This document shows positions 1-6,787 of a DNA stretch of 13,015 nucleotides, in pieces (the first letter of the stretch is position 1; every line of letters starts with the position of its first letter). The DNA is from JALOAP01 sp964632355. Its GTDB lineage: Bacteria; Chloroflexota; Dehalococcoidia; Tepidiformales; Tepidiformaceae. The notes under the pieces were generated by a model. That model worked only from the letters and a program-made list of their open reading frames with translations. It was not told where the DNA came from and made no database searches. Location: the NCBI GenBank assembly GCA_964632355.1, contig CAZWBW010000080.1:1-13015 (forward strand), in the 5' to 3' direction. Made by a program: the position numbers and the translations under genes.

Positions 1-1106
1 ATCTCGGTTGTGCCACCGGCAATCGTCGCGCTGACCGCCTGCATGTAGCCCATGGAGGCGCGGTTCCGGATGTTGCCGTGCATCCCGTAGAGGTGCATCG
101 ACAGGTTCGCGATCCGCTGCTGCAGCTCGCTCGTGAAGAGCTTGGTCATGCTCGCTTCGTGGTTCGGGATGAGGCCGTTCGCCTGCATGCTCACCACGCG
201 GTAGCTGAGCATCTTCGCGACTTCCGCCTCAATCCAGCGGTCCGCGAACTCCAGCCGCGTATTCGGGTTGTTCTTGAACGTTGCGGGACCCTGCTGTGTC
301 TGCCGAATCAGGGATTCGAGCTGCTTGCGGATGCCCACCGCGCTGCCGATGGAGCTCCGCTCGAAGTCGAGCGTCGTTGTACCGACGTACCAGCCGCGGT
401 TCTCCTCGCCCACCCGGTTCTTCACCGGCACGCGCACGTCTTCGAAGAACACCTCATTAAACGTCTGGGTGCCGGCCATCGTGGTGAGCGGCCGAACGGT
501 GATGCCCGGGCTCTTCATATCGACGAGCAGGTAGGTGATGCCGCGGTGCTTCGGCGCATCCGGGTCTGTGCGCACCAGCATGTACATCCAGTCGGCGAAC
601 TGGGCGCCCGTCGTCCAGATCTTCTGGCCGTTGATGACGTAGTCGTCGCCGTCGCGCACTGCCCGCGTCTGCAGCGCCGCGAGGTCGGAGCCTGCACCCG
701 GCTCGCTGTAGCCCTGGCACCACAGCACCTCGCCCTTCAGGATGCGGGGCAGGTGCTCGGCCTTCTGCTCTTCGGTGCCGTGCTCGATGAGGGTCGGCCC
801 GATCATCATGACGCCGAAGCCGCCGACGTTCGCAGGCACACCCGCCTCGGCGAACTCCTCGTTCAGGATGAACTGCTCGATGACGCTCATGTCGGCGCCG
901 CCGTACTTCTTCGGCCACGCCGGGGCAATCCAGCCCTTGGCCGCCACCTTGTCGCGCCAGGCCTTCACGGCACCCATGCGGGCGAATAGACCGCCCTCGC
1001 CACCACCCGACTCGAAGAGCTCCTTCGGCGCTTCGTTCTTGATGAACTCGCGGATTTCCTGTCGCCAGGCCGCCTCGCGCTCGTTATCGCCGAGGTTGAT
1101 TGCCAT
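1..1106 (-). CDS. Acyl-CoA dehydrogenase, partial (C-terminus beyond left edge)
   Basis: FAD-dependent flavoenzyme that would oxidise an acyl-CoA at the alpha-beta carbons and pass electrons to ETF. 368 codons are visible, starting with MAINLGDNEREAAWR at an ATG (1106-1104) preceded by an AGGAGT ribosome site about 6 nt upstream. Residues 1 to about 125 look like the helical N-terminal domain. GYSEPGAGSDLA (132-143) is the family's flavin/substrate signature at the start of the beta domain. The C-terminal helical domain follows and ends at the edge with AGGTTEI, the usual GT[ST]EI end motif. That motif has Gly where medium-chain enzymes carry their catalytic Glu. LDFERSS with Glu249 matches the position of the catalytic Glu of isovaleryl-CoA dehydrogenase-type enzymes, so Glu249 is the probable base (inference). 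Only about 15-25 residues should be missing. The substrate cannot be told; FadE-like and branched-chain enzymes both fit. Confidence 0.95.
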   Translation of the reverse strand, partial: MAINLGDNEREAAWRQEIREFIKNEAPKELFESGGGEGGLFARMGAVKAWRDKVAAKGWIAPAWPKKYGGADMSVIEQFILNEEFAEAGVPANVGGFGVMMIGPTLIEHGTEEQKAEHLPRILKGEVLWCQGYSEPGAGSDLAALQTRAVRDGDDYVINGQKIWTTGAQFADWMYMLVRTDPDAPKHRGITYLLVDMKSPGITVRPLTTMAGTQTFNEVFFEDVRVPVKNRVGEENRGWYVGTTTLDFERSSIGSAVGIRKQLESLIRQTQQGPATFKNNPNTRLEFADRWIEAEVAKMLSYRVVSMQANGLIPNHEASMTKLFTSELQQRIANLSMHLYGMHGNIRNRASMGYMQAVSATIAGGTTE

Positions 1107-1369
1107 AGCTACTCCTAGTCTGTGCTAAACGTGCGAACGCATTGTGGGCGACCCAATTCTTCGCGGCAAGGACCAGTCTCAGCTATTCGCGAAAAAACCC
1201 CTGTCAAAGTTTGCCTCAAGCGAAGCATTCACCACCGTCGTTCCTGTTATCGAAGATTTCTTCATTCCACCCCCTACCCGCCCTCGGCCGCTAGTGATAG
1301 TCTTCACAAGTAGGAAAGCAAGAGCGTCCGGCCTGTCCCTCCCTGACTCGCTCTGCTTCCCAACTCGCC
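1107..1369. other. Intergenic spacer upstream of the acyl-CoA dehydrogenase
   Basis: About 260 bp with no convincing ORF on either strand; open frames here are short and have no recognisable sequence. It is less GC-rich than its surroundings. It holds the dehydrogenase ribosome site, a possible promoter (1180-1207) and the outer arm of an inverted repeat (1321-1331). Confidence 0.6.
1180..1207 (-). promoter_or_regulatory. Possible sigma-70 type promoter for the acyl-CoA dehydrogenase
   Basis: On the minus strand a perfect TTGACA (1207-1202) is followed after 16 nt by TAGCTG (1185-1180), a poor -10 match. It lies about 75-100 nt upstream of the dehydrogenase ATG, in a locally less GC-rich stretch with a run of six T. 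The -35 is convincing by eye and the -10 is not. Confidence 0.25.
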
Positions 1370-1384
1370 CTAACCGGACGCTCT
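1321..1384 (-). terminator. Long-loop inverted repeat, possible terminator of the small ORF
   Basis: AGAGCGTCCGG (1321-1331) and CCGGACGCTCT (1374-1384) form a perfect 11-bp inverted repeat around a 42-nt loop. Read on the minus strand, the second arm is followed by TTGCTTTCCTACTT, a loosely T-rich tail. The upstream arm overlaps the last codons of the small ORF ending at 1370. The loop is long for an intrinsic terminator, so the role is uncertain. Confidence 0.35.
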
Positions 1385-1615
1385 GCACGAGCCGGCCTCC
1401 CCCCACGGAGCCGGCTCTTCCTCTTCCTGGGCCTCCTCATGGTGCAGGGGGCGGGATACAGGTGACGGCGGCGTGAGCGTGACGCACCAGTCGCCTCGGA
1501 TGAGCTCGTCGGTCTCCCCGTGGAAGACCCGCACTTCGAGCCCCTTCAGTGCAGCCATGGAACCCTGCATAGTTGTCGAAATCTGGCCCGTGCCGATGTT
1601 GGCATGTGCACCCAT
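1370..1615 (-). CDS. Small hypothetical protein (81 aa), doubtful
   Basis: No family recognised. The ATG at 1615-1613 is preceded by GGAG with a 5-nt spacer, better than the GTG start at 1642. The first two thirds read like protein, for example KGLEVRVFHGETDELIRGDW, with high GC at third codon positions. The tail is low-complexity: Pro/Ser-rich, then EEAQEEEEPAPW, then a Gly/Ala/Ser end. No membrane segment or catalytic motif is visible. It is divergent from the acyltransferase gene and in the same orientation as the acyl-CoA dehydrogenase. It could be a real small gene, a remnant, or a chance ORF in GC-rich DNA. Conservation in relatives would settle it. Confidence 0.4.
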   Translation of the reverse strand: MGAHANIGTGQISTTMQGSMAALKGLEVRVFHGETDELIRGDWCVTLTPPSPVSRPLHHEEAQEEEEPAPWGEAGSCRASG

Positions 1616-1728
1616 CAGCGCTCCGTTTCGGATAACAAGCACACGACAAACAATGGCGTAGCCCCTCGAAGTTGGTGGGGGAGGGCGCGCATTGGCCGAG
1701 GAAGCGGCACAATGCCCCTGAGCGCCTC

Positions 1729-2517
1729 ATGCACGACGCCGAGGAACACCAGCCAAAGGAGCCAGGGCGACAGCCCCTCGAGACCGTGGAACCGGAATCT
1801 CCGGTTGCCCCGAGCCGCGAGCGGCCGAGCGAGCGGGAGGAGCGCCGTGCCGAACACCGCGCACGCCGCCAGCGCTTTCCTCACTGGCCGCGCATGCGAC
1901 CTGTCCGCTGGCTGCGGCGTGCCCTCCTGAGCGGCCTCATCTTCCCGATGCTGCGAATCGGCTACAGCCTCGAAGTCCGCGGACGTGCGAACTTTCGCGC
2001 TGTCGACGGCCCCTGTCTGGTCATCAGCAACCACAACATGCACCTCGACCAGGCGATGCTCATGATGGCGATGCCCTCCGACTTCAGGCAGCGCCTCGCC
2101 ATCGCGGCTGCCGCAACCGATATCTTTGGGAACCGCATCCGCGGGTTCTTCTCGGCGCTGCTCGGGAATGCCTTTCCCTTCGCGACCCGTGGCAGTGGCA
2201 TCCGCGAAAGCCTCGAAAACGTCGGCCGTATGCTCGACGACGGCTGGAACGTGCTCATCTTTCCCGAGGGGCGCCTGACGGTGATTGGCCCGATGAAGCC
2301 CTTTAAGAGCGGCATCGGCTTCCTTGCGCGCGAAACCGGCGTTCCCGTGCTTCCTATCCGCATCGACGTCCTGCGGCCCGGCTTCTACGAAGGCAAGTGG
2401 CTGCCGCACCCGCGGGCGCGCGTGCGCGTCTGCGTCGGTAAACCCGTTCGCATCGAACCCGGGACCAGTTATTCCGATGCCACCGCCCGACTCGAGCAGG
2501 CCGTCCGAGAGGCGTAG
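1729..2517 (+). CDS. PlsC-like lysophospholipid acyltransferase (262 aa)
   Basis: Membrane-associated glycerophospholipid acyltransferase of the PlsC/LPLAT superfamily, transferring an acyl chain to a lysophospholipid such as 1-acyl-glycerol-3-phosphate. Numbered from the ATG at 1729, the catalytic HX4D motif is NHNMHLD (His102, Asp107). The FPEG motif that binds the substrate phosphate is FPEGRLT (178-184), and the VPVLPIR block (205-211) matches the fourth family motif. Residues 1 to about 60 are charged, Arg/Glu/Pro-rich and probably disordered; a basic, hydrophobic stretch follows (RWLRRALLSGLIFPML). Family members are usually 200-250 aa. The start is uncertain: in-frame TTG at 1672, ATG at 1729 and ATG at 1894 all lack a good ribosome site; 1729 is chosen because GC-rich third positions continue up to it. 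The stop lies 2 bp before the next gene. The exact acyl acceptor cannot be read from sequence. Confidence 0.85.
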   Translation: MHDAEEHQPKEPGRQPLETVEPESPVAPSRERPSEREERRAEHRARRQRFPHWPRMRPVRWLRRALLSGLIFPMLRIGYSLEVRGRANFRAVDGPCLVISNHNMHLDQAMLMMAMPSDFRQRLAIAAAATDIFGNRIRGFFSALLGNAFPFATRGSGIRESLENVGRMLDDGWNVLIFPEGRLTVIGPMKPFKSGIGFLARETGVPVLPIRIDVLRPGFYEGKWLPHPRARVRVCVGKPVRIEPGTSYSDATARLEQAVREA

Positions 2518-2519
2518 CG

Positions 2520-2855
2520 ATGACTCCGCCCTCCTCCGAGCCCATCCGCTTCGTCGACATCCTCACCACGGCGTCTGCAGTGGCGAACTACCTCGGTCAG
2601 CCAACCATTCGTGCGCACCACCTGCTCGAAGCCATCGCCATCCTTCGCGACGAAAAGACCATGGAGGACCTCGGGCGTCCGGTCTCGCCCTTCCTTCGCG
2701 GGGCGCTCGGCCCCCAGGGCGACGCCGAACCGCCTGTTCGCGAGCTGGCCCAGCGCTGGTTCGCGCAACTCGGGTCGGATATCGATGCCCACATCGGCGG
2801 CAGCGACCTCGACACCTTCATCGCCGAAGTTCGAGCGCTTGCGGACGCCGAATGA
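2520..2855 (+). CDS. Hypothetical protein with weak Clp-N-like half repeat (111 aa)
   Basis: Starts 2 bp after the acyltransferase stop (TAGCGATG context), so the two are probably co-transcribed and translationally coupled. Residues about 10-50 (RFVDILTTASAVANYLG, then RAHHLLEAIAIL) resemble one repeat of the Clp N-terminal domain: aromatic start, helix, a Gly-containing turn, and an xHLLxAI helix. The match is by eye and only one half-repeat is present. The rest is acidic and helical, ending DTFIAEVRALADAE. No signal peptide or membrane segment is seen. If the resemblance is real it would be a small adaptor or binding module; otherwise it is simply a short helical soluble protein. The gene itself is well supported by codon use and position. 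Confidence 0.75.
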   Translation: MTPPSSEPIRFVDILTTASAVANYLGQPTIRAHHLLEAIAILRDEKTMEDLGRPVSPFLRGALGPQGDAEPPVRELAQRWFAQLGSDIDAHIGGSDLDTFIAEVRALADAE

Positions 2856-2858
2856 CTG

Positions 2859-4157
2859 CTACTTCGAGCAGAGCCGCAGAACCACTTCGTACAGGATTTG
2901 CATCCCGAGCTTCAGGTTCTCGACGCTGATTCGCTCGTTGTGCCCGTGCACGCCTGCGAGTTCCTCCGGCCGCACGAGGCACGGCACGAAACCGTAGGCT
3001 GGCACGCCCCGCGCGCGGTAGATCCGCGAATCCGTGAAGCCGCTCGTGAGCTCCGGCGCCAGGTGCGCACCTTCGACCAGTTCCGTAACCACATCGCGGA
3101 CGACGGCAAGGAACTCGCCATCCAGCGGTGATTCGGCGCCGTGGAAGCGGTTCAGGACTTCCACCTGCACGCGGTCGTCTGCCACCACCTTTCGCAGCTC
3201 GTCCAGGAACGCGTCCACGTCGACGTCCGGCAACAACCGGCAGTCCAACGTCGCGCTGGCTTCCGCCGGGATGACGTTCACCTTGATGCCGGTCTGGATC
3301 GTCGTGAGCGAAATGGTGTTCGCGAGCCGCGCACGAACGGCCGGGCTCCGCTCTGCCGCCGCGAGGAGGACTTTGTCGTCTCCACTTTCGAAGACCCCTG
3401 CGCGAGCCAGCGCCTCGAGGTGCGTCCGCATCACGGGCGTGATTCGCAGGTCCTGCTTCCATTCCGCTACACGGGCGAGCGCCCGTACGAGGTGTTCGGC
3501 GCAGTTGTCCCCGTGCGGGACGGAACCGTGCCCCGGCCGCCCGCGGACCGTAAGCCGAACCCATACCGGCACCTTCTCGGTCGGCGCTACCTGGAACACC
3601 GGGACGTCGTTATTCCCGATGCCCGTCAGCCCGTACGCGCCCTCATTAATGACCAGGTCCGCGTGCAGCCAGTCCGGGCGCTCCCGCTCGAGCCAGCCCA
3701 CGCCGTACTCGCTGCCCGCCTCTTCGTCCGCCGCCGCAAGGAACGCAACGCCGCGCTGCATCGGTACACCCTCGCGCTTCAGCAGGAGCAGGGTCATCAG
3801 TTCGATGATTCCCATGCCCTTCATGTCGAGCGCACCGCGACCCCAGACCACGCCGTCGATCAACTCGCCGGCGAACGGGTCGACGTCCCAGAATTGGCGC
3901 TCGACAGGCACCACGTCCGTGTGGTTCAGCAGGCAGATTCGCCGCTCAGCAGGTCCGATGGCCGCGAAGAGGTTCGAACGCCCGGGCGCCGATTCCGCTA
4001 TCTCGAACGGGATGCCTTCCGCTTCGAGAATGCCCGCGAGGAAGGCGACGGCTTTCGCTTCGTTGCCCGGCGGGTTCGATGTGTCGATCCGGATGTACTC
4101 TCGCAGCAGCGAAACGGCTTCACCTGTCGCGGCGTCCCAATCGATTCCCTGGCTCAC
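2859..4157 (-). CDS. M20 family metallopeptidase / deacylase (432 aa)
   Basis: Zinc-dependent amidohydrolase of the M20 clan (ArgE/DapE/CPG2/carboxypeptidase type), cytosolic, with no signal peptide. The metal-site residues are in family order: His79 in NHTDVVP, bridging Asp111 in GRGALDMKG, catalytic Glu145 and ligand Glu146 in ADEEAGS, Glu172 in NEGAYG, and His404 in VHGHNERIS near the C-terminus. The central dimerisation/lid domain covers roughly 190-310 and contains RGRPGHGSVPH. The length fits the longer ArgE/DapE-like deacylases. Start is GTG (4157-4155), fixed by GGAGGAGG at 4171-4164 with a 6-nt spacer. Substrate is unknown: neighbours give no amino-acid biosynthesis context, so a dipeptidase or N-acyl amino acid deacylase is as likely as succinyl-DAP desuccinylase. 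It converges with the 111-aa gene, the stops being 3 bp apart. Confidence 0.92.
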   Translation of the reverse strand: MSQGIDWDAATGEAVSLLREYIRIDTSNPPGNEAKAVAFLAGILEAEGIPFEIAESAPGRSNLFAAIGPAERRICLLNHTDVVPVERQFWDVDPFAGELIDGVVWGRGALDMKGMGIIELMTLLLLKREGVPMQRGVAFLAAADEEAGSEYGVGWLERERPDWLHADLVINEGAYGLTGIGNNDVPVFQVAPTEKVPVWVRLTVRGRPGHGSVPHGDNCAEHLVRALARVAEWKQDLRITPVMRTHLEALARAGVFESGDDKVLLAAAERSPAVRARLANTISLTTIQTGIKVNVIPAEASATLDCRLLPDVDVDAFLDELRKVVADDRVQVEVLNRFHGAESPLDGEFLAVVRDVVTELVEGAHLAPELTSGFTDSRIYRARGVPAYGFVPCLVRPEELAGVHGHNERISVENLKLGMQILYEVVLRLCSK

Positions 4158-4163
4158 GGCGCC

Positions 4164-4171
4164 CCTCCTCC
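4164..4171 (-). promoter_or_regulatory. Ribosome binding site fixing the M20 peptidase GTG start
   Basis: GGAGGAGG on the minus strand with a 6-nt spacer to GTG at 4157. It is close to a perfect anti-Shine-Dalgarno match and justifies the non-ATG start. Confidence 0.8.
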
Positions 4172-4230
4172 GCGGTTCGGGAGTCTACCATCCCCGCCGC
4201 GGGTAGTCGCTGATTGTCGCAGGCGCATTC

Positions 4231-4249
4231 GGCCCGGATAGTCCGGGCG
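4231..4249 (+). promoter_or_regulatory. Stem-loop abutting the prepilin peptidase ATG
   Basis: GCCCGGA (4232-4238), loop TAG, TCCGGGC (4242-4248): a perfect 7-bp stem ending one base before the ATG at 4250. No Shine-Dalgarno sequence is seen there, so the hairpin either limits initiation at this ATG or lies inside the coding region if the TTG at 4214 is used. Confidence 0.5.
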
Positions 4250-4906
4250 ATGGACCTGCTTCCCTCGATAATTGCGGGCGCTGCAGGCCTGGCGGTCGGC
4301 TGGACGCTCGGGGGTTACCAACATCTGCTCTACCGCCAGCCGGAGTACCGAGCGCGTCCCGCGCAGGGACGCCGGTTGCTCGCGCTGCGGCTGTTCCTGG
4401 GCGCCGCGATGGGCGTCACCGGGGCGGTCGCGCTCCGCCCGGGCCACTACGAGACCGGTCCGGCGCTCCTCGCGCTGGGGTTCGCGTGGGTCCTCTGCGT
4501 GCTCTCGAGCACCGACCTCGAACGCCGCATTATCCCGAACCGCCTCACCTATCCCGCGATCGCTGCTGCGGCGCTCCTCGCGTGGGCGTGGCCCGATCGG
4601 TCCCTCGGCGCCTCCCTGGCCGGCGGCAGCATCGGCCTCGTGGTCGGAGCGGCGCTGTTCGCCGTAGGCGTGTTCTTCGCTCGCGGCGGTGCCTTCGGCC
4701 TCGGCGACGTCAAGCTCATGCTCCTGTCCGGCCTCCTTGTCGGTTGGCCCGGCGTGCTGAACGCCGTGCTCATCGGCGTGGTCGCCGCCGGCCTGCCGGG
4801 GCTCGTCCTGACGCTCGCTGGCCGCGGGAAGATGTACTTCGCGTACGGGCCCTATCTGTCGCTGGGCGCGCTCCTGGTCCTACTTTTCCCAGGAATCTTC
4901 ACATAA
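4250..4906 (+). CDS. Prepilin peptidase, A24 family, TadV/CpaA-type (218 aa)
   Basis: Inner-membrane aspartic protease that cleaves the leader from type IV-like prepilins; here presumably the Flp pilin and TadE encoded nearby. The two catalytic aspartates are in the family contexts: Asp89 in STDLERRIIPN and Asp153 in FGLGDVKL. A third conserved element is FAYGPYL near the C-terminus. About six hydrophobic segments are visible. The N-terminal cysteine-containing methyltransferase region of PilD is absent, as expected for the short TadV/CpaA type. Start is uncertain: ATG at 4250 places the first membrane segment at the N-terminus but has no ribosome site and a hairpin in front; an in-frame TTG at 4214 would add 12 residues (SQAHSARIVRA) and also lacks a good site. 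It is divergent from the M20 gene and convergent with tadC (6 bp between stops). Confidence 0.9.
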   Translation: MDLLPSIIAGAAGLAVGWTLGGYQHLLYRQPEYRARPAQGRRLLALRLFLGAAMGVTGAVALRPGHYETGPALLALGFAWVLCVLSSTDLERRIIPNRLTYPAIAAAALLAWAWPDRSLGASLAGGSIGLVVGAALFAVGVFFARGGAFGLGDVKLMLLSGLLVGWPGVLNAVLIGVVAAGLPGLVLTLAGRGKMYFAYGPYLSLGALLVLLFPGIFT

Positions 4907-4912
4907 CGAGCA

Positions 4913-5818
4913 TTAGAAACCCTTCATCATCTGGATGACCGCCGGGCCGCCGATGACGACCATGATGGCGGGAAAAATGAAGAACACGAGCGGGAAGACC
5001 ATCTTGATGGGCGCCTTGAACGCCTGCTCCTCTGCCCGCTGACGGCGCTTCGTTCGAATCACCCCGGTCTGCACGCGGATCACCGAGCCGATCGAGATGC
5101 CCATCGACTCTGCCTGGACGATGGCGTTAATGAGTTGCCGCAGTTCCTCCACGCCGGTTCGCTCCGCCATGTCGATGAACGCTTCGCGGCGGCTTCGGCC
5201 CATCGTAACTTCCCGCATCGTCCTCGTGAGCTCCTCGGCGAACGGGCCGGACACCTTCTCGATGACCCGCGAGAACGCGGCGTCGACGCCCAGCCCGGCC
5301 TCAACCGATGCGGTGATGAGGTCGAACGCGTCCGGGAGTGACTTCCAGATCTCCTTCTGCCGCCGCTTAATTCGCCCGAGGACATAAATGCGCGCCGCAT
5401 AGACCACCAGCACCAGCGTGACGCCATACACGAAGAGCAGCCGCACGCCCGATGCGCCGTTCGCGGCGAACATTGCCACCGCGACCACCGGGAGGAGCCC
5501 GGCCAGGAGCCCCACTAGCAGGATGAAGTGGCCCGCGCTGACTTTCAGTCCCGCCTGCGTCAGCGCGAGTTCGACGCGGCTCGAAAGCGTCGATGGCATG
5601 GCGCGCTCGGCCTTGCCCGCGATGGCCCGCATCACCGGCTTGAGCACGCGCGTGGTAAACGCTGCCTCCGGATCCGGGAGGCTTTCCTTGCCCGGCCGCG
5701 TGTACCGCAGGCCTCTGAGCCGTGATTCCATCGGGTCCGTCGCCGTCGTCCGGTACAGCAGTCCGTACACCGTCAGCGTCACGGTTATGAACGTGCTCAG
5801 TGCAATTACGAGCGGCAT
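4913..5818 (-). CDS. tadC: TadC, Tad pilus inner-membrane platform protein (301 aa)
   Basis: GspF/T2SSF-family polytopic membrane protein that, with TadB, forms the platform on which the TadA ATPase drives Flp pilus assembly. The layout is typical: a membrane segment at 1-22, a cytoplasmic stretch, a hydrophobic pair at about 98-147 (FILLVGLLAGLLPVVAVAMF and the following helix), the cytoplasmic F domain at about 155-265 (LPDAFDLITASVEAGLGVDAAF, with MREVTMGRSRREAF), and a C-terminal helix ending IGGPAVIQMMKGF. Length is usual for TadC (about 290-320). Start ATG 5818-5816 follows the tadB stop by 3 bp, with GAGGTG within the tadB end as ribosome site, so translation is coupled. It is the last gene of the operon, and no terminator is visible behind it. 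Confidence 0.94.
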   Translation of the reverse strand: MPLVIALSTFITVTLTVYGLLYRTTATDPMESRLRGLRYTRPGKESLPDPEAAFTTRVLKPVMRAIAGKAERAMPSTLSSRVELALTQAGLKVSAGHFILLVGLLAGLLPVVAVAMFAANGASGVRLLFVYGVTLVLVVYAARIYVLGRIKRRQKEIWKSLPDAFDLITASVEAGLGVDAAFSRVIEKVSGPFAEELTRTMREVTMGRSRREAFIDMAERTGVEELRQLINAIVQAESMGISIGSVIRVQTGVIRTKRRQRAEEQAFKAPIKMVFPLVFFIFPAIMVVIGGPAVIQMMKGF

Positions 5819-5821
5819 GGG

Positions 5822-6787
5822 TTACACCTCGATGTTCACGATGCGACGGATGACCAGGAAGCCCAGTACCTCGTTCACCGCCGCGCCGATGAGCATCAGC
5901 CGGCCGAGTGGTTCCGTGAACAGCAAGCTCACGAAGTCCGGGCTAATGATGTAGAAAATGACCAGCAAGCCGATCGGGATCCCACCGATCACGTACCCCG
6001 TCAGGCGCTGCTGCGAAGTCAGCGTCCTGATCTCGCCCTTGATGCGTTCCCGCTCGCGCATCGTGTGTGCCACGTTGTCGAGGATCTCGGCCAGGTTCCC
6101 GCCGACGTTGCGTTGGATGAGGATGGCCGTGATTACGATGTCAAAGTCCGGCGAACCGACCCGTTCGTTGAGCGCCGCAAGCGCGTTTTCAACGCTCGCG
6201 CCCATTGCCGTATCCCGCATCGTGCGCCGGATTTCCGTCGCAATCGGGTCGGGGAGCTGATCGCTCGCTGCCTCCATTGCCTGCAGCAACCCGAAGCCCG
6301 CGCGAAGCCCGCTCGAGAGCATCTGGAGCAATTCCACGAGCTGGCCTTCCAGTTTCTGCCGCCGCGAGGCGACCCGGTGGCGCAGCCAGAAACCCACGAG
6401 GAAGTAGCCAAGAGGCAGGCCCAGCAACGCGAGCAACGGGACCGGTATGAACACCATCCCGAGCATCGCCAGCACCAGCCCAACGATGACGCGGAGGGTG
6501 AAGTATTCGCGCGCGTTGAGCGTCAGGCCCGCGCGGGAGAGGTCCTGCGTCCAGTTGGCCACGATGTTCGACGAGACGAGGTTGATGCCGCCAAGGCTCA
6601 CGCTCGCGCGCTTTCGCAGGTTCAGCGAAGGCCGCGGGGTGTCCGCCTGGAGCTGCTCGTCGAACCCGCGGATGCGGTTCAGCCGGTCGACGGTCGCGGG
6701 CGTCATCGCACCGTATCCCGTGACCCAGAGCGTGATCGATGTGGCGCAGATGCCCATGCAGAGCGCCGCCAACACTGCCAGCACCAT
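5822..6787 (-). CDS. tadB: TadB, Tad pilus inner-membrane platform protein (321 aa)
   Basis: GspF/T2SSF-family partner of TadC in the Flp pilus platform. Membrane segments are at 1-25, about 97-135 (VIVGLVLAMLGMVF and following), about 262-290 and about 295-317. The cytoplasmic F domain lies at about 145-260, with QLVELLQMLSSGLRAGFGL and the RNVGGNLAEILDNVAHTMRER block, both typical of TadB. The start is ATG 6787-6785, overlapping the tadA stop by one base (TGATG), with GGGGAGGGG about 5 nt upstream; a GTG immediately before this ATG is also in frame but sits too close to that site. The one-base overlap implies coupled translation with tadA. Confidence 0.94.
   Translation of the reverse strand: MVLAVLAALCMGICATSITLWVTGYGAMTPATVDRLNRIRGFDEQLQADTPRPSLNLRKRASVSLGGINLVSSNIVANWTQDLSRAGLTLNAREYFTLRVIVGLVLAMLGMVFIPVPLLALLGLPLGYFLVGFWLRHRVASRRQKLEGQLVELLQMLSSGLRAGFGLLQAMEAASDQLPDPIATEIRRTMRDTAMGASVENALAALNERVGSPDFDIVITAILIQRNVGGNLAEILDNVAHTMRERERIKGEIRTLTSQQRLTGYVIGGIPIGLLVIFYIISPDFVSLLFTEPLGRLMLIGAAVNEVLGFLVIRRIVNIEV

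Noticed and set aside
1615..2409. 264-codon open frame on the minus strand opposite the acyltransferase
   Set aside because: Its translation is rich in His, Asp and Arg without any motif; the plus-strand frame has the full PlsC motif set, so this is a GC-rich shadow.
4872..4894. TCCTGG/CCAGGA inverted repeat near the prepilin peptidase and tadC ends as a shared terminator
   Set aside because: Only 6 bp with an 11-nt loop inside coding sequence, without a T-run on either strand.
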